Source: an uncultured Gammaproteobacteria bacterium
GTDB taxonomy: Bacteria; Pseudomonadota; Gammaproteobacteria; Pseudomonadales; Pseudohongiellaceae
Assembly (NCBI GenBank): GCA_903837345.1
Contig: CAILUG010000010.1
Location: forward strand, 1 to 42,946
Reading direction: 5' to 3'
DNA: 42,946 nucleotides
In this document: piece by piece, positions 15,120 through 23,341 of the stretch
Layout of the letters: each line of letters starts with the position of its first letter
Numbering within the stretch: position 1 is the first letter of the stretch
The notes under the pieces: model-generated
The model's input: the letters and a program-made list of their open reading frames with translations, nothing else
Told to the model about the DNA's origin: nothing
Databases searched by the model: none
Translations under genes and position numbers: made by a program

Positions 15120-16345
15120 TCAACAGCTCCAGCCTGGTAACGATAGGCAGGCAGCAGGCTCAACAACAGAGCCGAAGCCACCAGCACCCCTGCGGCAGTA
15201 AACAATCCGATATCGTAGTTGCCGAAATGTTGACGCAACCAGGCCAGGCCGGTAATGCCGAGCCCGGAGCCCAGATAGAATAGCGCGAACACCACGCCAT
15301 AGGCCTTGCCGTAAGCCACATTGCCGTAATAACGCTTGATCAGAAACGCCAGAACATCGAATTCGGCACCCAGCAGAAACCCGAGCAGGATTGCGCTGAC
15401 AATCGCCAGTTGCGGATGCAATGCATACAGCACACAAGCGACTGCACCGCCGATGGCCACCGTCTGCATGACGCGTGGTGCAAACACATGATCCATCACA
15501 AAGCCGACTGCGACACGTGCGACCAGCAAAGCGAAACCAAAGACAGTGGTCACAACGGCCCTGGCATCATCCGGTGTCCAACCAGCTTCCGTCAGCAGCG
15601 GCACTTGTTGGCTAACCAGACTGGTGGCGGTAAGTCCCAGCATGAAGAAAGCGATGTTGAGCACGATGAACGATTTATGTTTTGACAGCTCGCCAAAGGG
15701 CAAACCCAAGCTCTTCGCCGTGCTGGCATGCTGCACCGCCTTCTGCTCTGCCGTGGGTTCGCGCAGCAGGAAATACACCAGCGGCCAACTGACACATAGT
15801 ACCAGTGCCGACAAGCCAAGCAGCGCGCCACGCCAGCCGTACGCGGGAATCAGCGCTGCCGTCAACAAGGGCACCAGTGTGCTGCCGAGTCCAATGCCGG
15901 CATTGGCGCAACCGAGCGCAAAACCGAGGCGACGATCGAACCAGCACGACACTGACTGCAAATAGCCAAGTGGCCACAGACCCAGACCCAGCACCGGCAC
16001 CAGTGCCCACAGCAAGTAGTACACAAACAGATTGGCCGGCGTGAAATACAGTGCGGCCAGACTGAGCCCGAACAGCGGGATCGAAGTCAGCACGGTACGG
16101 CGGGGCCCATAGCGATCGACAAACCAGCCTTGCAATGGTGATACCAGCACGATCATGTAAGCGACGATCGTGAACGCCAGTGACACCTGTACGCGGCTCC
16201 AGCCGAATTCTTTTTCAATTGGCTGGATGTAGGCGCTGATGGTGAGCACGGCGATAACACTGGGACCCAGGGCAAGTCCGGCGACAGCGCCGAGCGTGGT
16301 GAGTATGCCGGCACTGGAAACTTCCGAACGTTGCAACTCTTGCAT
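15116..16345 (-). CDS. MFS transporter (oxalate/formate- or monocarboxylate-type)
   Basis: 409 residues and 12 membrane segments from ATG 16345, which has GAGAGGGG well spaced upstream. An alternative ATG at 16390 overlaps the stop of the upstream MFS gene (ATGA) and would add 15 polar residues. 'FGWSRVQVSLAFT' after helix 1 and 'GWFVDRYGPRR' in the loop 2-3 motif are typical of the OFA/monocarboxylate-like MFS branch. The middle loop ('EPTAEQKAV...') is cytoplasmic. The substrate is probably an organic acid anion, by family only. It is coupled to an aldo/keto reductase gene downstream. Confidence 0.85.
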   Translation of the reverse strand: MQELQRSEVSSAGILTTLGAVAGLALGPSVIAVLTISAYIQPIEKEFGWSRVQVSLAFTIVAYMIVLVSPLQGWFVDRYGPRRTVLTSIPLFGLSLAALYFTPANLFVYYLLWALVPVLGLGLWPLGYLQSVSCWFDRRLGFALGCANAGIGLGSTLVPLLTAALIPAYGWRGALLGLSALVLCVSWPLVYFLLREPTAEQKAVQHASTAKSLGLPFGELSKHKSFIVLNIAFFMLGLTATSLVSQQVPLLTEAGWTPDDARAVVTTVFGFALLVARVAVGFVMDHVFAPRVMQTVAIGGAVACVLYALHPQLAIVSAILLGFLLGAEFDVLAFLIKRYYGNVAYGKAYGVVFALFYLGSGLGITGLAWLRQHFGNYDIGLFTAAGVLVASALLLSLLPAYRYQAGAVE

Positions 16346-16386
16346 GTTTCCCCTCTCATTATTTGCCGGTCTGGAGCCGGTGGCGC

Positions 16387-17583
16387 TCATTGTTTCATCA
16401 ACCATGCACACAGCGCCATCGTCCCGACTACCCCGGCACCCAGCCAGAAGGTGCTGGTCAGCGACCAGGTGTCGATGAAATAACCGGCTGCACCCATGCC
16501 GGTACCCAGACCACTGATGATGAACGTCGATGACCAGGTCAACGCTTCCGTTGCATAAAGGGCAGGAGCACGCCGTGTGGTCAGCAAGGTCAGCGAAGTC
16601 AGCGCCGGCGCCACTGCCAGTCCGCCGCAGAAGGCCACCACGATAAATACCGGCAATTGCGGCAGCAGCGCATGCAGCACAAACGGCACGATCAGCACGG
16701 TCAAGGTAATCGCAAACTGCTGTTCCAGTGACTTGTGGCTGCGCCAGGTGCCATAGAGAGCACCGCCCAGCGCGCTGCCAAATCCGTTCAATGCAATCAG
16801 CAATCCCGAAAATCCTGGTGAAGCAATTGCCAGTGCATAGGCCGGATAGCCGACTTCAAACAATCCCAGACAGAAGGTGAGACCAAACCCCAGACAGAAA
16901 TACAGCACCAGGCGGCCGTCAGTCAGCGGCCCCAGCCAGTGACGCTCTCCCCCCTCACCCGGTTGCCAGTGGGACAGCGCGCGCGAATTGATGAACACCA
17001 GGAATGCCAGGAAGTTGCAGACTATTGCCACCACCAGCGCCACACCGGTAGTGGTCAGCGCCACCATCAGCCCGACCAATGCCGGCCCCAGCGTGAAATT
17101 GAGTTCGGTCATTACCGAATCGAGCGCATAGGCCATGCGACGCTCACCGTCGCTGCTGAAACGATGACGCCACAGCGTGCGGGTGAGTATCGTCAATGGC
17201 GGTGGCAACAGACCTGCCAATACTGCAGCAGCCAGCACCCACGGCAATCCCCAATGCCAGCGCGCAGTGAAGAAGACGGCACTGAGCACCAGCGGTTGTA
17301 CCCAGCCGGTAACCAGCAGCGGCAGCCGCGGGCCGATGCGGTCAATCAATCTGCCCAGTACCGGCGCCACCAGCGCCACCGCAATGAAATAAGCGCCCAC
17401 CACAGTGCCGGCCCTGGCGAAATCACCCAGCGTTTCCCGCAAATACAATGTCAACGCCAGTGCCGTCATGCTGATCGGCATGCGTGACAAGGCCGCCACT
17501 GCGAACAGCGCGGCGACATCGGGCAGTTTGAGGAAATCCAGATAGGGCTGATACAGACGGCGCACTGGTCTCTCCACCGTCAT
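16387..17583 (-). CDS. MFS transporter
   Basis: 398 residues from ATG 17583. Extending further upstream would read into palindromic repeat C and is rejected. Twelve membrane segments are apparent; loop 2-3 carries 'GRLIDRIGPR', a form of the MFS A-motif, and 'ALDSVMTELNFTLGPALVG' is the helix 5 region. It resembles the uncharacterised group of small MFS efflux permeases; no substrate can be given. It is the first gene of a tight minus-strand run (two MFS, AKR, rsuA, rsmC-like) in which most junctions overlap. Confidence 0.85.
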   Translation of the reverse strand: MTVERPVRRLYQPYLDFLKLPDVAALFAVAALSRMPISMTALALTLYLRETLGDFARAGTVVGAYFIAVALVAPVLGRLIDRIGPRLPLLVTGWVQPLVLSAVFFTARWHWGLPWVLAAAVLAGLLPPPLTILTRTLWRHRFSSDGERRMAYALDSVMTELNFTLGPALVGLMVALTTTGVALVVAIVCNFLAFLVFINSRALSHWQPGEGGERHWLGPLTDGRLVLYFCLGFGLTFCLGLFEVGYPAYALAIASPGFSGLLIALNGFGSALGGALYGTWRSHKSLEQQFAITLTVLIVPFVLHALLPQLPVFIVVAFCGGLAVAPALTSLTLLTTRRAPALYATEALTWSSTFIISGLGTGMGAAGYFIDTWSLTSTFWLGAGVVGTMALCAWLMKQ

Positions 17584-17679
17584 GCACTCGAAGGGCGGCA
17601 AGAATATGCTGACTCCTAACCGGTGTCGATGCTGACGTATGATGGATGCTTCACTTATTTGATCAGTTTTCAGTGCACA

Positions 17680-17789
17680 GCCTCTGGCGGGGACAGCGTT
17701 CGTCGACACGCCGTGAACCCATCCCTGGGGGCTCGTCTGCAGCCGTCCCTGGCTGCAGACGGTCGCCGAACGCTGTCCCCGCCAGAGGC
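17680..17789 (+). repeat. Palindromic element C2 (arm type 3)
   Basis: Perfect 23-bp inverted arms starting GCCTCTGGCGGGGACAG (17680-17702 and 17767-17789). The inner stem is GTCTGCAGCC/GGCTGCAGAC (17735-17744, 17751-17760) around GTCCCT. Its core is a diverged form of the core in the other elements. Confidence 0.88.
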
Positions 17790-17847
17790 TTCGAAGATTT
17801 GAGCGTGTTCATTTCAACTGAAGGAATTACGAACTGAATTTTGAAGA

Positions 17848-17951
17848 GGGATTCTCCCTGAAGATGGAGGGGACCTCTGCGGCCACGGATGGCCGCAGGG
17901 AGCTACAGGGATGTATTCATGCGTGTCCCCGTAATTTTCAGGGAGAAGCCC
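17848..17951 (-). repeat. Palindromic element C1 (arm type 1)
   Basis: Arms GGGATTCTCCCTGAAGAT (17848-17865) and ATTTTCAGGGAGAAGCCC (17934-17951). The interior is the reverse complement of A1's with few changes, including GAGCTACAGGGATGTA. Confidence 0.87.
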
Positions 17952-17984
17952 GACTGCACTGAACGATGAAAAATCCCGGATGGA

Positions 17985-20516
17985 TTAGCCACCAAACCGA
18001 TACCGCACGCCCAACCAGGCCGTGCGCGGTGCAGCGGGTGCGAAGAAGGTGGAATGTATCAGTGGCCGCTGGCCATCGGCGTTGGCGGGGAATGGGCGGG
18101 ACAGGAAGTTGCCGGTGGCGGTCAATGCGGTGGGTGCGAGCTGGGCAGCAGTGTTGTAGTCGCGACCGAACACATTGTTCACTTGCAGTATTACGCTGAA
18201 GCGCTCGAGCGGTTGCCACTCGGCGCCTGCATTGAACACCGCATAGCCACTGCTGCGGCCCGGGCCCAGATAATAGAGGCCATCAGGTTGATGCAGATTG
18301 TTTTCATTGCCGCGTGCGTAGGAGCCTTCGACCAACGACAGATCCGCATTCACTGCCAAGGTTTTGGCGAGCGGCCATACAGCAAACAACTTCAGCTGCT
18401 GGCGCGGGATCAGCGGAATACGATTGCCGGCCCTGATCATGATCTGGCCTTCGACACCGGGCGTGCCCGCGAGTGCAGAGTCGTTACTGCTGTTGGAACT
18501 GCCATTGAGGTTTTCGGTGCTGCGATAGGTGGCATCGATGAAGCTGTAGTTGGCTCCCACCTTTATGCTGTTCACATCTGCACTGATGCCGGCTTCCACT
18601 CCCTGGCGGCGGGTATAGCCGAAATTCCTGAAATAGCCGTAACCCATGGCGTTATCCGCCACGAACAGGATGTCATCCTTGCTGTCTGTACGAAAAATGC
18701 CGAGATTCCAGCTCAACATGCCAGTGCGGCGCAGTCCGGCTTCTGCGGTGGTTGCCACCACCTGTTTCAGGGGCGGATCACCCGACATGGAATTGGGCAA
18801 TTTGCAGGGAGTCACCGGATCGGCGCAACCGAGTTCAATGGCAGAAGGTGCCCTGCTGCCCTGGTTGAGACCGGCATAGAGAGTAATGCCCTGAGCCAGT
18901 TGATGGGTGAGCCCCAACGCCGGATTGAAACGACTGAACTGGTCATCGCCATTGAGTGAGCCGGCGCTGCCATCAGGTTTGAGCTGATCGCGATTCTCGA
19001 CAGTGGTGCGATTGTAACGGCCCGACACTGTGAGATGTGTGTCAGCCATCAGCTCCATGGTGTCAGTGATAAACACGCTCCAGGTGCTTGTGTGCGCTTT
19101 GAGATCCAGACTGGCGTCATAGGGATTGCCATTGATATTGCCCGCATGCTGGCCATCGGCTATGGCACCCACCCCCGTCACGCCGCGTTCCGGAGTCAGA
19201 TATCCCAGCTCGCGGCTCTGCAGGAAATGCACCTGGCTATGGTCAAACGCAGCTCCGACTATGAACAGGTTGGAACGACTCCGGATGACCTGGTCAGAGG
19301 ACAACTGCAGATTGAAACCCGAATTGTGCTGTTCAGTGTCAGTCTTGTTGAGAAGGCCGTTGCATTTTTCGCCAGGCTCATCATTGAGCAGAGTCTGCGC
19401 AATACAGCGCCATTTCGGGAATGGTGTGTTGGTTGCGTTTTCACCGGCGGCCGGAAAACCACTGTAACCGGCCGCGGCAAGCGCGCTGCGCTCTGCTGCA
19501 GTGGGCTGGTAGACGGCTTGATCGAGCGAATCACCGTTGATGTCCCCGTTGAAAGTATCGGTGTCGATCTTGCGCGCATAGAGGTTGCCGGCCAGCGTCC
19601 AGTTGGTGTCCAGCTTGTGGCTGCCGATCAGGTTTGCCAATACACCGCGATTGCGGGTGATGTCAGGCATTGAATAGACACTGCTGCGATCAGCCGCCAA
19701 CAAACGGAATTCCTGGGTGCCATTGCCGTTGAGATCGTTGTTGGCAATTGCGACTGCAAGATTCACATCGTTTTGTGCATCCTTGAAACCTATTTTGCCA
19801 AACAACTGCCTGACTTCACTCGATGAAGCAACACGCCACCCGTCTTCACTGTAACGATTGCCGGTGACATACCAGTGCAACCCATTGGCGCTGCTGCCAC
19901 CGTACTCGAATTCAAAGGCTTTGCGCTGGAACTGGCCGCCAGACAGTTGAGCTGACGTGCCCGGATCGGTGAGGCCGTCCTTGGTCCGCAAGTTGAGTGC
20001 ACCACCCAGCGTGTTGAGACCAAACAAGGGATTGGAGCCAGGCATCAGCGTGAGTGAATCAATGGCAGTGCGCGGAATCAGATCCCAGCTCACCACATCG
20101 CCAAAGGGCTGATTGAGCCTGATGCCATCCATATAAACCGACATGCCCTGCGGTGTACCGAGCAAGGGCGACGCCGAGAAGCCGCGGAATTCGACATCGG
20201 GCTGGAACGGATTGTTCTGCATGTCGTTGACATTCACACTGCCCAGCATGCGATTCATGAAGCCACCAAGACTGTCGGTGTGGCTGCGTTGCAAGTCATC
20301 GTCAGTCGCACTCTGCACATTGGCAGCGACTTGTTGCAGAGCCATGCCCTGGCCGGGAACAGGGGTAATTACAATCACTTCAGGCAGCGGGTTCTGGGCC
20401 AATGCCGGCAGGCAGCCAAGCACAAGCGCAGCATTGCTCAACGCAACAGCTGCCACATGCACCGCTTTGCCAGTACTGCCCATGCCAAGATTCCGCAATT
20501 TCAAATGGAGCGGCAT
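17985..20516 (-). CDS. TonB-dependent outer-membrane receptor
   Basis: 843 residues from ATG 20516 (a GTG at 20525 is also in frame). The signal peptide ends near 'LPALAQ'. A likely TonB box 'PEVIVITPV' is followed by a plug domain (about 55-170: 'DVEFRGFSASPLLGTPQGMS', 'VYMDGIRLNQPFGDV', 'PGSNPLFGLNTLGGALNLRTK') and a 22-strand barrel ending in the terminal aromatic signature 'TAWLGVRYRFGG'. Such receptors import siderophores, cobalamin, sugars or other large ligands using proton-motive force. The ligand cannot be told. It lies 68 bases downstream of a NarL-type response regulator in the same direction, so the two-component system may control it or be cotranscribed with it. Confidence 0.93.
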   Translation of the reverse strand: MPLHLKLRNLGMGSTGKAVHVAAVALSNAALVLGCLPALAQNPLPEVIVITPVPGQGMALQQVAANVQSATDDDLQRSHTDSLGGFMNRMLGSVNVNDMQNNPFQPDVEFRGFSASPLLGTPQGMSVYMDGIRLNQPFGDVVSWDLIPRTAIDSLTLMPGSNPLFGLNTLGGALNLRTKDGLTDPGTSAQLSGGQFQRKAFEFEYGGSSANGLHWYVTGNRYSEDGWRVASSSEVRQLFGKIGFKDAQNDVNLAVAIANNDLNGNGTQEFRLLAADRSSVYSMPDITRNRGVLANLIGSHKLDTNWTLAGNLYARKIDTDTFNGDINGDSLDQAVYQPTAAERSALAAAGYSGFPAAGENATNTPFPKWRCIAQTLLNDEPGEKCNGLLNKTDTEQHNSGFNLQLSSDQVIRSRSNLFIVGAAFDHSQVHFLQSRELGYLTPERGVTGVGAIADGQHAGNINGNPYDASLDLKAHTSTWSVFITDTMELMADTHLTVSGRYNRTTVENRDQLKPDGSAGSLNGDDQFSRFNPALGLTHQLAQGITLYAGLNQGSRAPSAIELGCADPVTPCKLPNSMSGDPPLKQVVATTAEAGLRRTGMLSWNLGIFRTDSKDDILFVADNAMGYGYFRNFGYTRRQGVEAGISADVNSIKVGANYSFIDATYRSTENLNGSSNSSNDSALAGTPGVEGQIMIRAGNRIPLIPRQQLKLFAVWPLAKTLAVNADLSLVEGSYARGNENNLHQPDGLYYLGPGRSSGYAVFNAGAEWQPLERFSVILQVNNVFGRDYNTAAQLAPTALTATGNFLSRPFPANADGQRPLIHSTFFAPAAPRTAWLGVRYRFGG

Positions 20517-20584
20517 GCTAACCACAGACCAGGACGGCAGACAGGGAAACTTTCCCAGCAGGGAAGAAAAATTTCAAACTCTAC

Positions 20585-21244
20585 TCATGCCTGTCCCCAT
20601 ATCGATGCCAGCCCCTTGCTGATCGCAAATCTCACCAGCTCGGTCGTGCTGCCCACTTGCAGCTTTTCCTTGATGACTGTGAGGTAATTGGCCACCGTCT
20701 TGGTGCTGATGGCCAGTTCGCGGGCGATGTCATCAATGCTGTTGGCCTCGGCAAACAAACACAGCACCTGGAATTCCCGCGCCGACAACGCTTCGATACC
20801 CGACAAACTTTTGACGCCATCCGTGGTGCGTGCCGGTTTGGCAACTTCCGTGTCAATGAAACTGCCTCCACCCGCAATTTGCCGCACTGCAGTTACCAGC
20901 GCCTGGGGTGAACTGTTTTTGCTGATGTAGCCGGCGGCACCTGACTGCATGACATGATCAATCAGCGCCTTGGTTTCATGCATCGTGCACACCAGCACCC
21001 GGCTCTCTGGCCACTGCTTTTGCAGGGTGGCCAGTACCTGGCGTCCGCCCATGCCCGGCATGCTCATATCGAGGATTACCACATCCGGTTTGCTTTCGGC
21101 ATAAAACTTCAGCGCATCTTCCCCATTGGCAGCTTCGGCCACGACTTTGATGTCCGGCAGGTTGTCCACCAGAAAACGGTAACCGGCCCGGGTGACAGCG
21201 TGGTCATCCACCAGCATGACCCTGATTGGAATTGAGGCTGTCAT
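20585..21244 (-). CDS. NarL/LuxR-family response regulator
   Basis: 219 residues. The receiver domain covers about 1-125, with acidic pocket D13-D14, phosphoacceptor D59 in 'VVILDMSMPGMGG' and the conserved Lys in 'GYISKNSS'. The C-terminal LuxR-type helix-turn-helix is at about 155-212 ('LSAREFQVLCLFAEANSIDD', then 'AISTKTVANYLTVIKEKLQV'). Phosphorylation by the partner kinase would let it bind DNA. Its ATG overlaps the stop of the kinase gene (21241-21244, ATGA). The TonB receptor gene directly downstream is a plausible target (inference). Confidence 0.93.
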   Translation of the reverse strand: MTASIPIRVMLVDDHAVTRAGYRFLVDNLPDIKVVAEAANGEDALKFYAESKPDVVILDMSMPGMGGRQVLATLQKQWPESRVLVCTMHETKALIDHVMQSGAAGYISKNSSPQALVTAVRQIAGGGSFIDTEVAKPARTTDGVKSLSGIEALSAREFQVLCLFAEANSIDDIARELAISTKTVANYLTVIKEKLQVGSTTELVRFAISKGLASIWGQA

Positions 21245-22590
21245 GCCATGTCTCCTCCCTGGTTGTCCCGCATACGTGGAAACACCATGCTGAGCCTGAC
21301 GCCGAGACCGGGGCGCGAAAACAATGACAACTGACCCCCCAGCGCCTGACAGCGATCAACCATGCCGCTGATGCCGCGACCCAGCTTCTGCAACTGCGGA
21401 TCAAAACCATTGCCGTCATCGATGATCACTATTTGCAACGATTCACCCGCCTGCATCACCACTTCCACCCGTTTGGCATTGGCATGGGTGGCTACATTGG
21501 TCAGCGCCTCCTGCAGGATACGATAGACATGGATCTGCTTTTCAAGCGGCACTTCCGAAAACGCCGGCGCCACTGTCAATTCACATTTGCAGCCGCCATG
21601 GTTGTCGTTCCACTCCCGTACCATCTGTCGTACGGCTGCTACCAGTCCGAGCTCATCGAGCAGCGCCGGACGCAAGCGGCCAAGCATCATGCGAACCTGG
21701 CCACTCATCGCGGTAGCTATCGCAAGGATTTTTCCGGCCCCCACTTCCAGCGTCGAGTCGCGGTTCCTGGTCTGTTCCTGCAACGACCAGGCAATGGCCT
21801 TGATCGCACTGAGCGACTGGCCCATCTCGTCATGCAGCTCATGGGCCAGATTGCGGCGTTCGGATTCCTGGATATGCAAAGACATCAGCGCCAGCCTTTC
21901 ATTGTCGGCCTTGCTGTTCAGCAAAACCGTCTTCAACTGGTTCACCTTGTCGGTAATCGTCCGCAGCTCCGGCAAGCCGGCTACCGGCAACTGGCCGGTG
22001 AAATCGCCTTGCTCGGCATTGGTGAGGCTGTCGACGATCAATCGTACCGGCGCCAGCCAAAGGCCTATCGTCACATAGAGGATGCCGTTGATGCCAAGCA
22101 ACAGGATCGACAGCACCACCAGAAAGTCCTTGCTGTCCTGCCACGCCTCGCTGATCTCGGCAGCGGCATTGCTGCGTATTACCACTACTTCGTTACTGCC
22201 CTTCGACAGCGCATGGGTACGTTCGACTTCCGGCACTTGCACCAGTCGTACAAACCAGGACGGTGCAGCCAGCTCTGCCGGCACCGTGCCACGGGTGAGC
22301 ACCTGTTCGGAATCACCGACAACGCGGATATCGAGATGACGCACAGCTTCGATATTGTGCAGGCGGTTTTGCATGGCGGCTTTTTCGGTTGCTTCCAGCC
22401 TGACTGAATCCATCGGCAACATGGTGTCCAGCAAATGCCAGGCAAGATCCGTGGCCGATTCCAGTTCATCAAGGACGCGTGTGCGAGCCTGCATTACCTG
22501 ATAACCCACGCCGAGCAGCATGCCAGTCACCATCAGCAGGCTGCACAGGATGATCAAGCGCCGCCGCAGGCTCATGCCACGGTTTTTCAT
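21241..22590 (-). CDS. NarX/UhpB-type sensor histidine kinase
   Basis: 449 residues from ATG 22590, which overlaps the stop of the upstream FAH gene (ATGA). Order: membrane helix about 11-29, an extracytoplasmic sensor region of about 120 residues with no recognised domain, second membrane helix about 155-180, a HAMP-like linker ('APVRLIVDSLTNAEQGDFTG'), a HisKA_3 dimerisation helix with phosphoacceptor His253 in 'HELHDEMGQSLSAIKA', and a HATPase domain ('NVATHANAKRVEV', 'IIDDGNGFD', 'GRGISGMVDR'). This is the class that pairs with NarL-type regulators, and the next gene is one. Confidence 0.92.
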   Translation of the reverse strand: MKNRGMSLRRRLIILCSLLMVTGMLLGVGYQVMQARTRVLDELESATDLAWHLLDTMLPMDSVRLEATEKAAMQNRLHNIEAVRHLDIRVVGDSEQVLTRGTVPAELAAPSWFVRLVQVPEVERTHALSKGSNEVVVIRSNAAAEISEAWQDSKDFLVVLSILLLGINGILYVTIGLWLAPVRLIVDSLTNAEQGDFTGQLPVAGLPELRTITDKVNQLKTVLLNSKADNERLALMSLHIQESERRNLAHELHDEMGQSLSAIKAIAWSLQEQTRNRDSTLEVGAGKILAIATAMSGQVRMMLGRLRPALLDELGLVAAVRQMVREWNDNHGGCKCELTVAPAFSEVPLEKQIHVYRILQEALTNVATHANAKRVEVVMQAGESLQIVIIDDGNGFDPQLQKLGRGISGMVDRCQALGGQLSLFSRPGLGVRLSMVFPRMRDNQGGDMA

Positions 22591-23276
22591 GGCGGGGTGA
22601 TTGCCACTGACAGTTTGCACAACCGGTCTATGCTGAGCTCGATGCGATCGCCAGCGACCACCGGGCCAACGCCGGCCGGCGTGCCCGTGAAAATCAGATC
22701 GCCGGCCTGCAGCGTATAGAGTTTTGACAATTCGCTGATCACTTCATGATTTTTCCAGATCAGGTCGCTGAAATCGGCATCCTGGCGCAGTTCGCCATTG
22801 ACCCGGAGTTTGAGCGAGCCATGGTGGAAGTGACCGCATTCGGCCACCGGCACTATCGGTGAAATCGGCGCCGAACAATCAAAGGCCTTGCCGGTATCCC
22901 AGGGGTGGCCAACCTTGGCCGCCGCCAATTGCAGATCACGCCGGGTCATGTCGAGCCCGGCGGCATAACCAAACACATGCTGCAATGCCTCGCCTGCGGG
23001 GATATTGGCGCCCCCCTTGCCGATTGCGATCACCAGCTCCCCCTCAAAATGCAGGTTGCCGGTGCCCGGCGGGTACGGCATGTGGCCATCAGTGACAATG
23101 GCATCGGCCGGCTTGAGGAAGAAACACACGGAATCGCGCGAAGCCTCGGAACCCATTTCGCGGATATGGGCTGCGTAGTTTTTGCCTACACAATAGATGC
23201 GGTTGACCGGGAACAGCGTCTGCTGCCCGCTGACTGCTACTGCCGGCTGCGGCCGGGCCGGAAAAACGAAGGCCAT
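22587..23276 (-). CDS. Fumarylacetoacetate-hydrolase-family enzyme (FAHD1-like)
   Basis: 229 residues from ATG 23276. The frame upstream of it is Cys-rich nonsense crossing the divergent promoter. Family motifs: 'YCVGKNYAAHIREMG', 'HFEGELVIAIGKGG' with the metal-binding acidic pair, 'GYAAGLDMTRRDLQ', 'KAFDCSAPISPIVP' and 'LIFTGTPAGVGPV'. The short single-domain form is like FAHD1/YcgM, Mg2+ enzymes that cleave acylpyruvates or decarboxylate oxaloacetate. It is coupled by overlap to a sensor kinase gene, which is unusual for a metabolic enzyme, and divergent by 65 bases from malonyl-CoA decarboxylase. The exact substrate is open. Confidence 0.88.
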   Translation of the reverse strand: MAFVFPARPQPAVAVSGQQTLFPVNRIYCVGKNYAAHIREMGSEASRDSVCFFLKPADAIVTDGHMPYPPGTGNLHFEGELVIAIGKGGANIPAGEALQHVFGYAAGLDMTRRDLQLAAAKVGHPWDTGKAFDCSAPISPIVPVAECGHFHHGSLKLRVNGELRQDADFSDLIWKNHEVISELSKLYTLQAGDLIFTGTPAGVGPVVAGDRIELSIDRLCKLSVAITPP

Positions 23277-23341
23277 AAGGAATCCCGTGATAATGAAGTT
23301 TGGACCTATGCTATAACAGCCACAGCAAAGGGAGCATCCAC

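Larger units (their letters stand above)
17671..17955 (+). repeat. Composite palindromic repeat array C
   Basis: Begins with CAGTGCACAGCCTCTGGCG, matching the outer motif of array A, then element C2 (17680-17789), a spacer homologous to those of A and B, and element C1 (17848-17951). It fills the gap between the MFS gene (start 17583) and the TonB receptor gene (end 17985). No coding sequence is contained. Confidence 0.82.

Noticed and set aside
17584-17709. Upstream extension of the MFS gene to 17709
   Set aside because: The added codons read through palindrome C2; MTVERP at 17583 is the natural start.
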